Below, piece after piece: positions 33,340-43,376 of a stretch of DNA of 64,000 bases. Below the pieces are notes generated by a model. It was given only the letters and a program-made list of their open reading frames with translations, did no database searches and was not told where the DNA came from. The stretch spans positions 1-64,000 of the forward strand of contig JAENRP010000182.1 of NCBI GenBank assembly GCA_024741835.1, written 5' to 3'. Each line of letters opens with the position of its first letter. Position 1 is the first letter of the stretch. The translations under genes were made by a program, and so were the position numbers. This stretch comes from Diplocarpon mali (Eukaryota; Ascomycota; Leotiomycetes; Helotiales; Drepanopezizaceae).

Positions 33340-35382
33340 ATATTAATGCTTAAAAACACTAATAATAATAATAATTTTAAACTTTTTACTAACCCTTTAT
33401 TTAAATCTTTTTAAACTCATTCTAATTACTTTAAGATTAACTCGGATTTTAAACGCTCTTTAAGCCCTTTTAAATTTCGAAGTACTCCTCTTAGCAATTA
33501 ATCTCGCAATATCAAAGCTTCTCCTTTGCCCCTTATAGATTCTATTAACTTAAATAGTTAGTATAAAATGATAATAGCTGCATTTAGGGCTATTACTAGT
33601 CACTTTCCCCTCTCTAGTTCCCTTAGTGCTCCTTACTTTATAAGCGCTAATATTACTGATTTCCTTAAGCAATATAAGGAAACTTATTATAATTTTAGTA
33701 TTATATAAGAGGATATGATTTCTCAACTTCCTTACTACTATAATTATATAAGTAAAGATATTATTAAATCCCTCCTCGAATAGAAAACGCATAGTTTATA
33801 AGAACTCCTTATTAAGGCTCTTAAGTCTGAATTCCGAGAATTTAATAGATAGTAGATTTATAATACCCTAGCTTTCTTAAAGGAATTTATTCTAATTACT
33901 TATACTCCTAAGGAACTTAAAAACTACTATCGGACTTTTACTTATATATTAAACACTTTAATTAGCTAGAAAATACTTAGCGAAGTTGAAAGAGGCCGCC
34001 TTTTCTTACTTAGATTACCTATTAGCCTTTAAAATAAGATTATTAAGCATTTTAGGATTAATAAGCAAGACCCTATAACCTTCGCCTCATTTAAGGAATT
34101 CTTAGCCTTTACTTTAAAATTAGATCTTAATAAGAGAACTATTAATACTATAAAGTAGGAAAAAGCCCTTATTCCCTCTTATACTAAAGACCTTAAAAGC
34201 CTAGTCCAAGAATACTTAAAAGCTCTAGAAGTTACAGAAGAGGCAAAGAAGAACCTAATAGTTATACCTTTCACTTATAGGCCCGACTTAAGAGTAAGAT
34301 CCAACCTTAGAATTAAAGAACTTAAAACCTAATTTATAAAACTCTAAATCTAAAGCTTAGAAACTAGGATTAATAATCTCTTATAAGAAAAATAGCATAT
34401 TCTTTAATTTAATAATAGATAAAACTCGACTATTATAAGCTAACCTAATAGTTCCTATTATCAGACTCCTACTTCTTATCATTTGGAATAACCAGCTAAT
34501 ATAAGAACGCAATAGCTAGCTAAAGAAGGAGGAATTAATCTTAATTAGCACTCTACTAATATTAATGCTATAAGGTACTAAGGAAACGGCAATAGAAGAC
34601 GATTAACTTACAACTTTTGCAATAATAAAGAACTTAACTGCGCTTTATATAAATATCGCAACGATTGTCCTCTTTTCCTTTATTTTATTAATACTAAGGT
34701 TATGCATATTAATAAGTATGGGATGCTTTATATTAAGGATCCTAGGCTAGAAGCTATCCCTATTAAAAAGCACTAGAATCGCTTATAGTTATAGACTATT
34801 CAAATAATAATATATAGTATAAAATAAGATGAGAATTTAGTCGAACGATAGTATATTATAAATATAAATGCTAAAATTCCAACTTATATATATATAGGTC
34901 CAACTAGCAATCTACTTAAAGGAGTTCTTAAGGACTTAGCTTTTAATCAAATAGCTATAGAAGTTAGAGGCATTTCTATCTTAAGATAGGTTAATAATAA
35001 TATTTTAATTAATATTAATACTACTTCTATATCTAAGAACCTTTAGAATTCTTAGCGTCCTTTTAGATCTTCTACTCTACTAATACTAATAAAACTAGCC
35101 AAAGTCCAGAAATCAGCGCGTACAACTTAAGAATCTTAATATAGAGTCTAAATGTTAAAAGATACCTAATAGTCTAAAACTGCAGTAGATAAGGATAAAG
35201 CCAATATAATAGACGAATTAATTAAAGATATAATAGATAAAGATGGCTTTAAGCTTAAAGATTAAGAAGTTAAAGTTATTATATAAACCCTTGACCTTAA
35301 GCGAAAGAGATAGATATTAAAATAGGAGAAATTCGTTAATAAATATGCTAATTTAACTACAATAGAGAAAGCTATAAAGAAT
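33340..35382 (+). pseudogene. Gypsy-2 Gag-protease, left part
   Basis: Homologue of 12826-14868. Nucleocapsid Cys cluster at about 34610-34670 partly retained. Palindrome at 34273-34295. Ends at the copia-C insertion (last bases AGAAT) and resumes at 42580. The antisense open stretch at 33550-33792 is a by-product. Confidence 0.8.
35378..35382 (+). repeat. Target site duplication of copia-C (left)
   Basis: AGAAT, repeated at 42575-42579. Gypsy-1 shows the uninterrupted site around 14866. Confidence 0.9.
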
Positions 35383-35554
35383 TGTTGCGCCATGAGGAGC
35401 CTCAGGCACTGAGGCATCTGAGGACTGGCTTATGTAATATACCCCTGAAGTGGCCACGGAGCACTTCTATAAAGGGAGCTCAGGTATATAGTTAGAGTAG
35501 AATTTTAGAAGCTTCTGCTACCACTGAGAATCTACCTCTAAATATAGTACGACA
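35383..35554 (+). repeat. 5' LTR of copia-C
   Basis: Starts TGTTGCGCC, ends GTACGACA. TATAAA at 35468-35473 is a plausible TATA box. Relative to the 3' LTR it carries T where the partner has C at four sites, each in a CpA or TpA context. Confidence 0.93.
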
Positions 35555-35565
35555 GTTATCAGCAC
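35555..35565 (+). other. Primer binding site of copia-C, tRNA-Ile half-molecule type
   Basis: GTTATCAGCAC directly follows the LTR. Its complement is GTGCTGATAAC. The anticodon arm of eukaryotic tRNA-Ile(AAU) reads GTGCTAATAAC, and its wobble A is modified to inosine, which a reverse transcriptase copies as C. Read that way all 11 bases match, ending at the position where half-tRNA primers of copia elements end. The tRNA sequence is from general knowledge, not checked for this species. Confidence 0.5.
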
Positions 35566-35639
35566 TATTCGCAACTCTCAAGAGCAAACGATCAAAAATC
35601 TACTGTGTTTAAAGACTTCTTAAAGAGGTTTCATTACTA

Positions 35640-38600
35640 TTTTTCATCCATTCTCCCTTGCCTATATGCGTTATACGACCTGACTCGACGTTCTAACGCT
35701 CCTAGCCAACCAATAGACCTATACTCCCTACCAACCCAGTTAATATAAGCGAGTACTAGCAAAAAGAAGCTCAGGAGCTTAGCTCTAGTGGAGTTATGCT
35801 TTAGGATAGGAAGTCATAGCGCATTTGGTACGCTAAGCTAGAGTTTCAGGCTGAATTTCTGCGCCTCCAGAAGCATATAGAGAAGCTAAGACAGGTTAAT
35901 AACCCTGAACTGTATGCGATAGAGACGGGAAACCAAGCTCTGCTTTATAAGAACGAAGCTCCATATCTGCTAGATCTAGAAATAGAACTGCCGCAGCTTG
36001 AAAAAATTGTGGAAGGACGGGACTAGAGAGTATTGCAAAGCTACTACGAGTTGTACTAACAGTGGGAAGCTACCGATTAATAAACGCCAGCTTTACCACT
36101 ACCTGCGAAGACAATAGCTAAAGACGTGGAGCTAGAGTATAAAATGGCGGTAATGCAATACAATCTTATAGTAGAAACGTAGAAAAGGAACAGGAGCTCC
36201 TACACTCAGTTATACCGTTGGATTACTAAGACAGTATACCCTACTTTGCTTCAAGTAGTGCAATATGACTATAAGGAAGCGGGGAAACTGTCGATTCAAT
36301 AGATCGTAGAGCACCTGCGCAGGGAACTAGCCCCCTTTGAGGTTAGCATAACGGAGTCAATTCGGGAAGACTACAACACTAAGCTCTTTGAAACAAGGAG
36401 CAGCAAAGTGGACCCGAAGACCTGGCTTGCTAGCTTTAGGGAGATCTACTGGGAAGCACGAACGTATAGAATCCCGGAGGTTTAAGGCTCCCTTGCGATT
36501 ATAAAGTTTCTATAGTCGGTTCACCGCTAGGCTCCTACTTGGTCCTAGCAGATCTAGGCAGAGCTTATTAGAGATAATGAGCTAGGTTTGGAGCAGGGAA
36601 AAGACATGGTCCACTATGTCAATTAGTTCTCGAGCTTGATAGAGCGAAGCCTCGCAAGCTCCTTGTCAAAGGCAACCCTTGGAGTATACGCCTCGCTCGG
36701 AGGAGTAGGCGATTATACTAATCTAGGAGCACCGAGTAAAGGCAAGGCGAAGAAGACTCTTGAGGGGAGCGTTAAAAAGTGCCCTTGCCCCTAGGTCAAA
36801 AATCACTTCTAGAACCCAGAGGAGTGTAATAGGCTGAAATACGCCTTAACTGGCGCCAAGGAAGGTACGCTTCGAAACCTCCCTAGCTACGACGAGGTTA
36901 AAAGAACGCGCGAAAACCTTGCTTCCTCGGAATGGAAAGAGCTTCGAGCTAAGCTCTCCTATATTAAATAAGCTCCTATGGATTAATTTAAGGAAAGAAC
37001 ATCTGCCGAAGCTTTAGGGAGCGGCAAATCTAAGATCATAGCCGCCCTCCTAGATCCAACTCTCTTCGAAGACTTTACCCCAGGAATATACTCCACCCTT
37101 AGAGCTCCCTACGCTCTTTTGAATATAACCCTACTCGACAACTGCGCCGCGACGCACCTTATTAATCGAGAGGAGCTTTTAGTTCCTGGATCATTGAAAA
37201 TCGCATATCCCTAGGACTGTGTAAAGGCAGGGAGCTCGAGTCTGCTAATAAGGGGGAAGGGTATACGTCTGATGAAAGGGGTTCTCGCCGATGGAGGAGA
37301 CTTAGAGCTTAGGAACGTAGCGCTCGTAGATGGGTTCAATATCAATATTATCTTAGAGCCTCTTTTAAAGAAGGCTGGGGTATAGTATATAGGCCTAGAC
37401 GCGACGCTCTAAAGGGGTATAGCAGATAATAACGTGGTTATAAAGCAGCTAAAGCGTAGGTCGAACGTCATAGTGTTTAAATATAAGCCTATCAACTTTT
37501 ACAACGCTCCTACCTCGCTGTGCTGTGCTTAACCAACCTACCTAGCTTTCCCTACTTTACAACAGCGTCTGCGAAGCCAATATAAACCCCTAAGGAGCAG
37601 CGTATTCCTAAGAGCTAGGAACGATTCGGCAGATATTTGGCACCTTCGATCAGGCTATCTAGGAGCTGAGGCGCTCGAGAAGCTTATGCTGAACGCAAGG
37701 GGGGTGAAAATCAAGGGGAAGCTACAAATCAATTGTAAAGCTTACGCTTAGGCAAAAGCTAAGCAAAAGCCTTCTAGGAGAGAGTCAGATTTCAAGGCTC
37801 TAAGACCGTTCTTTAGGTGCTCCTGGGACCTATTTGACTATAGCACGTCGAGCCTCTCCTTAGAAAGCTGGCTTCTCCTAATTAAGGATGAATTTAGTAG
37901 GAAGTTATTTGGATATACTCTGCTCTATAAGTCCCTAACGCTAGTTCTAAGAGCTCTTTAATCTTTTAAAGCATAGGTAAAGCGCTGTTATAGCCTTTCC
38001 CTATGTATTCTAAGGAGCGATAACGATACCTCGGTGTTCCTCCCATAGGGAGCATCGAAATATAGAGAGTGGTGCGAAGCTAAAGGCATAGAGGTAGAAG
38101 TCACTCTATCCTATACTTATGAACCAAATGGAGCTTCCGAGAGAGCAGGAGCAGAGATTATTGAAAAGGCACTTACTATGCTAATCTCTACTAACCTCCC
38201 GGAGCACCTATGGCCTAAAGCCGTACTAGCCGCAATATACCTCTATAATATCGGCCTATTGAAGCGCAAGGGATGGAAGAGTCTAAATGAGGTGCTTTAG
38301 CTTTAGTTTAGATAATACTTCAAGTAGTATGATCTGCAGATCACTATAAAGCTTACTACCGATTTAAGACCAGAATAGGGGGGTATAAAAGCGTATAGAG
38401 CGCGCGCGTACCTATTAGCAAAGGAGAGGGAAGCTCTAAAGAATAAGAGAGCTTTCAAAACTATGCCACAAGGGCATATTAGATACCTAGTTGGTTACTG
38501 CGCCACTAACATATATAGGATCTAAGTGCCTAAGCTCCGAAAGGTTATAATCTCTCGAAACGTCGAATTCGACGAGTCCAAATTCTATTCTAAGGAGTAC

Positions 38601-41093
38601 GAAAAGGTGGCTGGCCACCCGCTCCCAATTATTAAGGAGATTGTGCAAATGATCGAGGAGGAGGAGGAGAAAGCTTAGGACGCTGAGTTAATCGTTGAGA
38701 ATATAGAGGGAGCTTTGGACGAGCAGCCTGCGGATAACCTAGTAAGGGGTGAGCCTATTAATCTTTTACCGATAGAAGCTCTGAGCTCAGATCTATCGAG
38801 GGCTCTCGTCCCCTATGAGGCTACTCATAGCGTTTCTACTCTAGCTACTCAGGAGCAGCTGCCTAGTAGCGAAGGGTTAGACGCTCTAAGACAACTGTCA
38901 ATAGTTGGGAGGAGCGTCGAAAGCGATATTATAAATGCCAGTTCCGCCGGGGAGCGCAATACCAGGCCTCTAGTTGCTATACGGACTGAGCAATCGCAAA
39001 GGCAAGAGCAGGCCCCTTAATTACTAGAAGCTCTACTATAGGCAACTGGTAAAGAAGCACGCCAGCTCTTACTAGAAGCACCGATCGATTGGGAGCTACG
39101 CCAGGATATAGAAGCTCTTAAGGGTAATACTGAAAGAGGGAGCTCTTTGAAACTAATAGAAGCTCAGCCTGAAGTACTTGATATAAGGGCCTTCCGAAAA
39201 CGCAAGAAGCCTGATAAAGAGCAGGAAATGGTACCTATACCGCTCCGCAGGTTAAAAAGGAGAAGAGGGAGCGGGAATGCCATATACGCAACGTGCGTCA
39301 GGGATCTCCTACTGGCCCTTAAAGAACCTAAAACATATCAGTTAGAGTAGGTAAACAGCTTTATATCGACTTTCTAGCCAAGTCAGGAGCCTGCGAGAAC
39401 TGATAGAGAAGAGTATAAAGCGGTATATTGCGTTATTGCCGCAGCGACTCAATCTGGAAGCTCTAGAGGAAACTCTATCCTTCCTATTCTACCTTAAGAC
39501 AAGCTTCCTAAAGCGCCAACTCACTGGAAGGAGCTTGCAAATCACCCTTTCGGAGAGCAATTTAAAGAGGGAGCCAGAACTGAGATCAAGAACCTGGAAG
39601 CGCGCAATTGCTAGAGAGTGATCGATAGAAGCGAGGCTATTACAAGGCCCATACTACTGAAGTGGGTCTTTAACTATAAGCTAAACTCCTCTGGGGAGAT
39701 TAGCCGCTTTAGGTCAAGAATAGTAGTAAGGGGAGATCTTCAGGAGGAAGCTTCTATTTTCTCTACCTACGCTGCGACGCTCGTATTGAGATCTTTTAGG
39801 GTTATAATGGCGATTGCCGCTAAATTCGATATAGAGCTCCGATAGTTCGATATTATCAACGCCTTTATAAATGCTAAGAGAGACCCTTGGAGCGCGCTAG
39901 TTGTTTGCTTCTTACCAGATGGTTAGAAGTAGAAAGATAAGGTAGTAGAGCTCGATCGCGCCTTATATAGCCTTCGAGACTCCCTAGCGCTCTAGTATAG
40001 GGATTTTACCAATACTCTAAAGTCTTTAAAGCTTACCCCTCTTAGTAAGGAGCCTTGTATATTCGTTAATAAGGATAGGACTGTGTTCATAGCCTTCTAC
40101 GTTAACGATATACAAGTAATATACCACTCCTCCTATGCAGAAGAAGCTTAGAAGACTATAGAGGGACTGCGCGAAGCATACGAATTGATAGCTATAGGAG
40201 ATGTTGAGTGGTTCTTAGGGGTAAGAGTCTCTTGAGACAGGAAGCAGGGTACAATTACTTTGCTCTATGACGCTTATATCGAGAAGATGGCGAAGAGGTT
40301 CGGCCTTAATATAGGGCGTTTCCCTAGTACGCCGCTCCCTTACTTCGAACTTAAAAAGAACCACGAAACAGCTCCCTACTCGAGAATTAAGGAGTTCTAG
40401 GAAAAAGTAGGCTCCGCCTTATATACAGCTATTATGCTGCGCCCAGATATAGCTTTTGCAATCGCCTAGCTATCTTATTTCTATATAAACCTAAGCTCCA
40501 AACACCTTAAAGCTATTAATTGGACAATTCGCTACCTTTTTAGTATACGCTTCCTAGGAATCACTTATAGTCGATTTAGCAGATTAAATAATTTAGTAGT
40601 ATCGTTAGATGCTTCCTTTGCAAATGATCTAAAGATAAGGCGCTCCTCCTACGGTTTTATTATATTCCTATTTAGAGGAGCAATCATTTGGAAAGCCTTG
40701 AAGCAACCGACAGTTACTACTTCTACTATAGAGGCTAAGCTCCTAGGAGTAGCGCATATAGCAAAGGAGATAATGGTATTAAAGAGGTTCTTTAAGGAAA
40801 TAGAGCTTGAGGTGGAAGCTCTATGGTCTATATTTTGCGATAATCAATAGATAATACGGCTTATTATAGGAGACTCTCAAAGGATCTCTACGAAGCTCCA
40901 ATACGTTGATATACATAATATATGGCTACGATAGGAGCACTAAAAAGGGAGCTTTCAAGTGGCCTATCTCCCTACTGAGGATATGTACGCAGATGGCCTT
41001 ACTAAAAACCTTCCTCGACAAAAGTTCGAGAGCTTCATTAAGCTTTTGAACCTCCAAGACGCAAGAGGTCTAGTCGAGAAGCTAGCATTTTAA
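35640..41093 (+). pseudogene. Copia-C Gag-Pol polyprotein, mildly RIP-inactivated
   Basis: One frame from about 35640 to TAA 41091-41093; start codon not certain. Gag: FQAEFLRLQKHIEKLRQVNN (about 35850), zinc knuckle CPCP...NHF..PEEC (about 36778-36830). Protease: DNCAATHL (37137-37160), an altered DSGA motif. Integrase: HLRSGYLG (about 37640), LIKDEFSRKLFGY (about 37880), PNGASERAGAEIIEKAL (about 38126). A long linker (38640-39400) stays open for 101 and 67 residues. RT: LKWVFNYKL (39657), FDIINAFINA (39846), RALYSLRDS (about 39957), active site YVND at 40098-40109. RNase H: SLDASFANDLKIRRS (about 40605), ADGLTKNLP (about 40990). About 1,800 codons; stops sit at Gln and Trp positions. Confidence 0.9.
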
Positions 41094-41204
41094 ATGCTCT
41101 ACAATCCTTTTACATCTCCTTTGTAATAGCGAGTGGGAAGGAAGCGCAAGACAGGGTTCAATTTTCCTTATACTAATACATAGGGAGGCCTAAAACCAAC
41201 TCCC

Positions 41205-42115
41205 TCAGATAATCAGAACCTCTAACAGCTCTGCGAACAACATAAGGGCGCGTCCCCGTCGAGAAGCAACCGACTCCTCTAGTGGCACAGCCCTAGGAGC
41301 CGCCTGGGGAGCAACGCTGGGAGCAACAACAGGAGCAGCCGCAGGAGCTTCAAAAGCCTCTGCGAGGCAGGCGGCGAGGCCAAGAGGTGCTATAATCGGC
41401 GGCGGCGGGAGCTCCTGACCGACTGGTTCTAGGAAGCTATTAGCTACGATACGAGAAAGCTTATGATTAACGTACCCTCCGATGATACCACCTCCTCTGT
41501 CTCTCTCCGGCGCGCCTTCCGAAGCTCCTCTCTTACCTTCCTCTTAGTGGCGGCGAGGCCCTGAACTGCTTATTAGTGGCAAACCACCTAGAGGGAGCTT
41601 GAGAACGTACCGCGGAGTCACTGTCGTTCTCCTCTAATAAGAACATATAATCTTCCCACGCCTCCAAGGCGCCGACGGGAAGCTCCTAGCACGCGTGGCC
41701 TCCCTTCGCACAACGAAAGCAGCATACTCCCACCGTGCTATTGAAGCATACGCCAGCCGACTTCCCAGCTAAGAAGCTCCGAACGCACCCCTCATACGGT
41801 ATATTCCTCATCAGCCCCTGCTCCGGCTTGCGACAGGAGGAGGGAGCTGCGGAGGGGACCGCCGGTGTTCTAGGAACCACGGCCTAGGGGGTGGCGGGGA
41901 GGGGAGGCGCGCTCCCTCTCAGGGGTGTTACCACGTCGAATGTCTCAGGCGCGTTGTCATCCTCCTACTATCTGCCGCGCCGAGAAGCTCCAAGCTATAT
42001 TCGAGCACAACGACTTCGCTATAAGTCTTTAGCAGGAGTAAGGGAGCACGATCAGGAAGCTTACAGTAGTAGCCCCACTAGGGCGCTCCTCAGAGTTATT
42101 ATTGCTATTCTCCAT
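41205..42115 (-). pseudogene. Antisense gene in copia-C, Cys-rich zinc-finger-like, frameshifted
   Basis: Minus-strand coding-like sequence starting at ATG 42115-42113 (MENSNNNSEERPSG). After one frame change it gives DNAPETFDVVTPLRG, then a clear Cys cluster (about 41800-41690): GCVRSF, GVCFNST and CCFRCAKGGHAC. Next comes an acidic/helical stretch (WEDYMFLLEENDSDS), a charged stretch in another frame (KRKVREELRKARRETEEVV), then a Pro/Ala-rich tail (QELPPPPIIAPLGLAACLA) to TGA 41207-41205. At least three frame changes are needed, so it is broken or spliced. About 300 codons. Cys-rich antisense ORFs with zinc-binding potential could be nucleic-acid-binding or regulatory; that is inference. 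Confidence 0.55.
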
Positions 42116-42390
42116 TTTAAAGTGATTATTTAAAGAAGTATAAGAAAGGAAAGCTTCATAGGGGAAAAACGCGTACTTTTATAGGCGCGCTGCCTTTGTT
42201 GACTTTCCTTTGTCACCTGATTTAGCTTCCATTCCATAGAGGAAGCACCTGGAACGCGCTCCCTCTTTTATTCATTACAGCTTTATCAAGCAATTTTCAT
42301 TATTCTAAAAGCTAGGGAGCATGATAAAGGAGTCTTATATACTAGATCTGGCGCTAGTTATAGCTGAGCCCAGCTTAGGAGCTGCTTCTC

Positions 42391-42402
42391 ACCTAGGGGG
42401 TG
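42391..42402 (+). other. Polypurine tract of copia-C
   Basis: ACCTAGGGGGTG immediately before the 3' LTR (TATTGCGCC). Confidence 0.65.
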
Positions 42403-42574
42403 TATTGCGCCATAAGGAGCCTCAGGCACTGAGGCATCTAAGGACTGGCTTATGTAATATACCCCTGAAGTGGCCACGGAGCACTTCTATAAAGGGAGCT
42501 CAGGTATATAGTTAGAGTAGAATTTTAGAAGCTTCTGCCACCACTGAGAATCCACCTCTAAATACAGCACGACA
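42403..42574 (+). repeat. 3' LTR of copia-C
   Basis: 172 bp. It carries A where the 5' LTR has G at three sites (start TG to TA, ATGAGG to ATAAGG, CTGAGG to CTAAGG) and keeps C at the four sites mutated in the 5' LTR. Confidence 0.93.
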
Positions 42575-42579
42575 AGAAT
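42575..42579 (+). repeat. Target site duplication of copia-C (right)
   Basis: AGAAT, as at 35378-35382. Confidence 0.9.
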
Positions 42580-43367
42580 GTTATAGCCTAACAAATTAAC
42601 CTTATATTTAAAGACCTATTTGGTTTAATTAAATGCTTTAATAAAGTATTAAGAAAGTATATCTTAATTGCTTTTAAAGATTTGAATAATAATAAGGAAA
42701 TGGAAATTGTAATGCGAAAGAACTCTAAGAAGCACCTAGCCTTAATCAAATGTCTTTAAATTATAAAAGATAAAGGAACCTAGAGGTATTATAATATTAT
42801 AGCAATAGCTTTAATATCTTAGAATATTAATCGAAATTATTTAGCAATTGCAATAAAAAGCCCTATTATTATTTATTTTATAAAAGAATCAATTAAAGCA
42901 AAGGCTCTAATCAATTATAGTTTAGAAGTTAATATAATAATTAGAAAAGTAGTAAAAATAGCTTAATTGACAATTGTTAGTAATCGACTCCTTATTTATT
43001 CAACTATCTTTAGATTAAAATACAATTTTGATAAATAAGTGAAAAACGTAAAGGTTAAAGTCAAAGGAATTATTAATTATACTAACTTTCTAATAATAGA
43101 GAATTCTTTAAATAATATTCTTTTAAAAATGCCCTTTATTTTAAAATCTTAGCTAATATTTAATTATCCTAAAGATAGGCTTATAAAAGCTAGCCTTTAA
43201 AATATAGATCGATCTTTAAAAGGATAAATAGTTATTACAAAAGATATAGCCGAATTCTAGAATAAGGTTTTAAGAAACGATTAATTAGTATAAGGGCTAA
43301 GCTTAATGCTAGTAAAGGAAGGCACTTAATAAGGAGTTATAGCAAAAGAAAGGTAAGTTTATCGATT
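42580..43367 (+). pseudogene. Gypsy-2 Gag-protease, right part
   Basis: Continues the frame broken at 35382, homologous to about 14869-15658 of gypsy-1 (protease region). Stops at former Gln and Trp codons. Confidence 0.78.
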
Positions 43368-43376
43368 TTGAATAAT

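Larger units (their letters stand above)
41094..42402 (+). other. Copia-C 3' region between Pol and 3' LTR
   Basis: 1.3 kb, GC-rich, unusually long for a copia 3' untranslated region. No sense frame is convincing; it is largely occupied by the antisense gene described at 41205-42115. The polypurine tract is at the right end. Confidence 0.7.
35383..42574 (+). mobile_element. Copia-C Ty1/copia LTR retrotransposon, youngest and GC-richest
   Basis: 7,192 bp with 172-bp LTRs differing at 7 positions, all transitions, and a perfect 5-bp duplication. Base composition is visibly richer in GC than the surroundings. It has a single-frame Gag-Pol with scattered RIP stops, and a 1.3-kb 3' region with an antisense gene. 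I found no 23-bp palindrome in it, unlike all the neighbouring elements. This points to a recent arrival with only mild RIP. Confidence 0.93.

Noticed and set aside
39436..39621. 61-residue protein in copia-C
   Set aside because: Out of frame with Pol; the Pol frame across the same bases gives the standard copia segment ending HPFGEQFKEGARTEIKNLEA.
42321..42515. 64-residue protein spanning the copia-C 3' LTR border
   Set aside because: Crosses the LTR boundary and has no counterpart at the 5' LTR.
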